A stretch of 64,000 bases of DNA from GCA-2705995 sp048267965 (GTDB taxonomy: Bacteria > Bacteroidota > Bacteroidia > Flavobacteriales_G > Salibacteraceae): assembly GCA_048267965.1 (NCBI GenBank), contig JBLWWK010000004.1:1-64000 (forward strand), read 5' to 3'. This document shows positions 61,853 through 64,000 of the stretch, in pieces. The notes below the pieces were generated by a model. That model saw only the letters and a program-made list of their open reading frames with translations, was not told the DNA's origin and ran no database searches. The first letter of the stretch is position 1. The number at the start of each line of letters is the position of its first letter. Both the position numbers and the translations under genes were made by a program.

Positions 61853-63067
61853 TTAATTTCCAGCAGCCACTTTAAGCCTTGGGGCAACCAATAAACTCAA
61901 CAAACCAATTCCGATAGCCAAATAGCCCACAATAGGAAAGTTGTGAAATAAATCATCGGTTCCTACATATACAATTGAGCCGCTAATCAACGATGCCAAT
62001 GCCGCGCTAATTTGCTGAATGCTCGATTTTATGCTCATGTAACTGGCCCGGGTTTCTGGCGGAACAACAGCGGTTGTCATCGTTTGCATCGGTATCATTC
62101 TTCCATTGATAAGAATGAACATAAACGTAGATACAATCAACGCTAAATACAGAGGCGTTGGCCCCAAGTTCGTAAGAATGATTACCGGAATGGCCGATAG
62201 AAACAAGAAAGTGACAAACACTTTAAGCGGACCAATTTTATCGGTGAATCGGCCAATTAGCGGCCCTGTGAACACCACCGCACCACCGCCAAACATATAA
62301 AGCAACGTAATGGTATCTTCATCAAAACCCACATTTCTTTGCATAAATGGCGCAATAAACGGCACAATCATGAACTGACCTAAAATAATAAACATGCTCA
62401 CCGCCAATGCCATTATCTGATTTTTATCGGTAAGTACACTCGATAAAACGTGCTTTACATTCGCTGCAAACCGTATGGTATCTTGTTTTTCTTTTAAGTG
62501 ATCCGTCATATTCGGAAAAACAAAAAATGCTACTCCAGAAAGCACCACACCAATGCTGCCAATCATAATAAACGGAGCATGCCAAAACAGTTTACTCGCT
62601 AAAAACAAACCGATTGGAACTCCTAAAACGGAGGCAGCAGCAAAAGCAGCAGAAATAATCCCCATAGCTTTGCCGCGCTCTTTAAACTGGTACAAATCAC
62701 TCACTACCGATAAAACCAAAGCATTGATCACCCCACCAAATAAACCAGTTAAAATTCTGGCCAGCACTAAATGTTCGTAGGTATTGGCAAACGAAACCGA
62801 TAAGGTCCCAACCGTAAAACCGATGTACGTGAACATCAATGCTTTTTTACGATCGAATCGATCGATCAAAAAAGCCGAAAGAAACCCTGAAATACCTGCG
62901 CTAAACGCATACGAAGAGACAATAACCGTAAACTGCTGAGCCGATATAGAAAACAATTCCATCAGGTAATTTCCCAGCGGCATCATTATCATAAAGTCTA
63001 CAATGTGCGTAAAATTCATGGCGGCCAAAAGGTATAAAATAGCCGACCGATTCGCGATGTTTGTCAT
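61853..63067 (-). CDS. MFS transporter (AraJ-like efflux type)
   Basis: Major facilitator superfamily protein of 404 residues with 12 membrane helices, from the ATG at 63067; a frame start five codons upstream is weaker. Motif A between helices 2 and 3 is FLIDRFDRKKAL, and its second-half copy is LIGRFTDKIGPLKV. VLARILTGLFGGVINALVLS is typical of the AraJ/drug-efflux group. Substrate unknown. It is 6 bases from the convergent photolyase gene with no terminator between them. Exact repeat GGTTCCTACA at 61958 is read as VGT. Confidence 0.88.
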   Translation of the reverse strand: MTNIANRSAILYLLAAMNFTHIVDFMIMMPLGNYLMELFSISAQQFTVIVSSYAFSAGISGFLSAFLIDRFDRKKALMFTYIGFTVGTLSVSFANTYEHLVLARILTGLFGGVINALVLSVVSDLYQFKERGKAMGIISAAFAAASVLGVPIGLFLASKLFWHAPFIMIGSIGVVLSGVAFFVFPNMTDHLKEKQDTIRFAANVKHVLSSVLTDKNQIMALAVSMFIILGQFMIVPFIAPFMQRNVGFDEDTITLLYMFGGGAVVFTGPLIGRFTDKIGPLKVFVTFLFLSAIPVIILTNLGPTPLYLALIVSTFMFILINGRMIPMQTMTTAVVPPETRASYMSIKSSIQQISAALASLISGSIVYVGTDDLFHNFPIVGYLAIGIGLLSLLVAPRLKVAAGN

Positions 63068-63227
63068 TTTGCAAAGGTGCAACCTTTTTACGTGTACCTA
63101 CATGAAGATTATTTTATACTGTTATTACCAGAACTGCACATTACCACTTACCGACTATTTTTGCTCACTCACCTACCTCACTGGACTCGCTCACCTAAAA
63201 CCCTTCTTTTTCTGCACTTTGCGGCTA

Positions 63228-63235
63228 TACATTTG
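63228..63235 (+). promoter_or_regulatory. -7 element for the LiaF-like gene
   Basis: TACATTTG is an exact TAnnTTTG, 18 bases before the ATG at 63254. The upstream -33 region is T-rich but without a clear TTTG. Confidence 0.45.
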
Positions 63236-63253
63236 ACAAAAATTAAGATCAAA

Positions 63254-64000
63254 ATGAACTCACAAGACAAATTTTCGACCACAGAAAAGAAAAATGCTCC
63301 CCAATTACGCAAAAGAAAACGCAGCCTTTTTGGTCTGCTCATTATTGGCTTTGGTGTTTGGTGGTTGCTCCACCGTATGGATGTGCTTAACGTGCCGCCT
63401 TGGGTGCTTTCATGGCCTGTAATTCTTATGGTAGTAGGTGTTTTTCAGCTGTTGGCATCGCAGTTTAAAAAGACCGGTGGTTACATAACACTCGCAGCAG
63501 GCGCAGTATTTTTTATTTACCAGCAACGTTTATTGCCGCAAGAACTTACCCTCTACTTTTGGCCAGTGGTAATTATTTTGGTGGGTCTTTTTGTTTTTCT
63601 CGGTAGGAACCGTAAATCAAAATACGAGAAGCAAATGGAATCTTGGCAAAACCATTCAATGAGCCATCCAAGGGCTGAAATAGAAAATGCCGAAACCATT
63701 GATTCTGTGGTAATCATGGGCGGAACCCACAAAGACATTGTTTCTAAAAACTTTCAAGGAGGTGAAATCACTTGTATCATGGGCGGTGCAGAACTCTACT
63801 TTGGCAAAGCCGATTTACAAAACGAAGCCGTTATTGATGTTACCGTAATTATGGGCGGCATTAAAATTTTGGTTCCCAAAAACTGGAATGTGAACATCAA
63901 CACAGCCAACATTTTAGGCGGAGTAGACGATAAACGCATGCAAGAATTTGAATCTCCGGTAGAGAAAAACAAATCGTTAACCATTACCGGAGCCGTAATT
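63254..64000 (+). CDS. LiaF-like membrane protein (cell-wall-active antibiotic response domain), partial
   Basis: Incomplete at the window end; 249 residues are visible. A basic N-terminus (QLRKRKRSLFG) is followed by about four membrane helices: RSLFGLLIIGFGVWWLL (25-41), WVLSWPVILMVVGVFQLLA, GGYITLAAGAVFFIY, and LYFWPVVIILVGLFVFLG. The soluble region then contains two copies of a glycine-bearing strand motif, VVIMGGTHKDIVSKNFQGGE and ITCIMGGAELYFGKADLQ, typical of the LiaF C-terminal beta-helix (DUF2154). Probably a membrane-stress sensor or regulator; partners would lie downstream. A GGTAGGAACC repeat at 63602-63611 is read in the GRN phase. Confidence 0.85.
   Translation, partial: MNSQDKFSTTEKKNAPQLRKRKRSLFGLLIIGFGVWWLLHRMDVLNVPPWVLSWPVILMVVGVFQLLASQFKKTGGYITLAAGAVFFIYQQRLLPQELTLYFWPVVIILVGLFVFLGRNRKSKYEKQMESWQNHSMSHPRAEIENAETIDSVVIMGGTHKDIVSKNFQGGEITCIMGGAELYFGKADLQNEAVIDVTVIMGGIKILVPKNWNVNINTANILGGVDDKRMQEFESPVEKNKSLTITGAVI

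Larger units (their letters stand above)
846..63611. repeat. Dispersed decamer GGTAGGAACC (core GTAGGAACC), 39 exact cores
   Basis: Hand count of the core. Plus-strand GTAGGAACC starts: 1505, 5559, 6257, 10691, 14888, 17279, 20771, 27411, 31207, 33816, 36340, 40527, 41787, 44904, 46443, 48785, 51280, 51361, 55187, 58828, 59814, 61571, 63603 (23). Reverse form GGTTCCTAC starts: 846, 4148, 7526, 15152, 31940, 32962, 34810, 38072, 38549, 41303, 41570, 50744, 54450, 55900, 60883, 61958 (16). Twenty-four extend to the full decamer. Substituted forms: GTAGGAGCC 9, GTAGGATCC 5, GTAGGACCC 4, GCAGGAACC 8, GCAGGAGCC 3. Two exact copies are intergenic; 37 are in genes. A few copies may have been missed by eye. 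Confidence 0.9.

Noticed and set aside
846..63611. Protein-level explanation of the decamer (Val-Gly-Thr and Val-Pro-Thr being frequent)
   Set aside because: The same bases appear in GSY and GRN phases and in intergenic DNA at 10691 and 14888, and on both strands of genes. Codon usage alone would not fix three whole codons plus a preceding G. Dicodon bias remains to be tested formally.
846..63611. Decamer as an insertion-sequence end, CRISPR repeat or transcription-factor site
   Set aside because: Copies are isolated, not at fixed spacing, without flanking duplications or inverted partners, and lie mostly deep inside genes, unlike operators or IS ends.

Overview
The window reads as a gene-dense chromosomal segment of a Bacteroidota bacterium, most likely a marine or aquatic, pigmented, light-exposed member of Flavobacteriales (Cryomorphaceae/Schleiferiaceae/Crocinitomicaceae-like). 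Supports: type IX secretion C-terminal sorting domains, lamin-tail-domain secreted proteins, the families DUF2480, TIGR03643, DUF3050 and PdeM, the long PurF and long IleS, the epimerase-type threonine dehydrogenase, a CrtYcd-type lycopene cyclase, and promoters with the Bacteroidota -7 element TAnnTTTG and few Shine-Dalgarno sites. I see no rRNA, tRNA, CRISPR array, IS element or prophage. Composition looks even, at roughly 40% GC by eye.

Layout. 0-1.2 kb: a gene-poor start with short inverted repeats, then a DUF481-like outer-membrane protein. 1.2-7.8 kb: a complete SUF Fe-S assembly operon (A-type carrier, sufB, sufC, sufD, sufS, sufE, DUF59/SufT-like, DUF2480). 7.8-13 kb: a barrel protein, a PurF homologue and a patatin/BamA-like protein. 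13-21.5 kb: 3-hydroxyanthranilate catabolism genes (decarboxylase, dioxygenase, SDR, aldehyde dehydrogenase) interrupted by an OmpR-type two-component pair, then threonine dehydrogenase. 21.5-26.9 kb: DUF4268, ileS, a DksA-like gene, lspA, TIGR03643. 27-30.7 kb: a T9SS cargo protein and a GluR0-like glutamate-gated K+ channel. 30.7-35.2 kb: pdeM and a carotenoid operon (crtD-cruF-crtZ-crtYcd). 36-43.2 kb: a LruC-domain pair, a DASH cryptochrome, a second cryptochrome/photolyase, a barrel protein, DUF3050. 43.3-51.2 kb: two very large lamin-tail secreted proteins, one built from about 267-residue tandem units. 51.2-58 kb: asd, and a PIG-L deacetylase / 42-residue membrane peptide / Na+ symporter / RidA operon, then an omega-amidase. 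58-64 kb: ECF sigma with a duplicated-domain anti-sigma-like partner, DUF429, an Fe-S (6-4) photolyase, an MFS transporter and a LiaF-like membrane protein running off the end.

The most striking signal is not a gene. A non-palindromic 9-10-mer, GGTAGGAACC, recurs across the whole window on both strands: 39 exact GTAGGAACC cores by hand count, and about 68 with two tolerated substitutions, close to one per kilobase. It lies mostly inside unrelated coding sequences and in four different codon phasings, so it behaves as a DNA-level signal comparable in density to DNA uptake sequences or Chi. I do not know of a described element with this sequence. Second in interest is an isoleucyl-tRNA synthetase whose class I HIGH signature reads GIHH, the swapped form associated with extreme mupirocin resistance.
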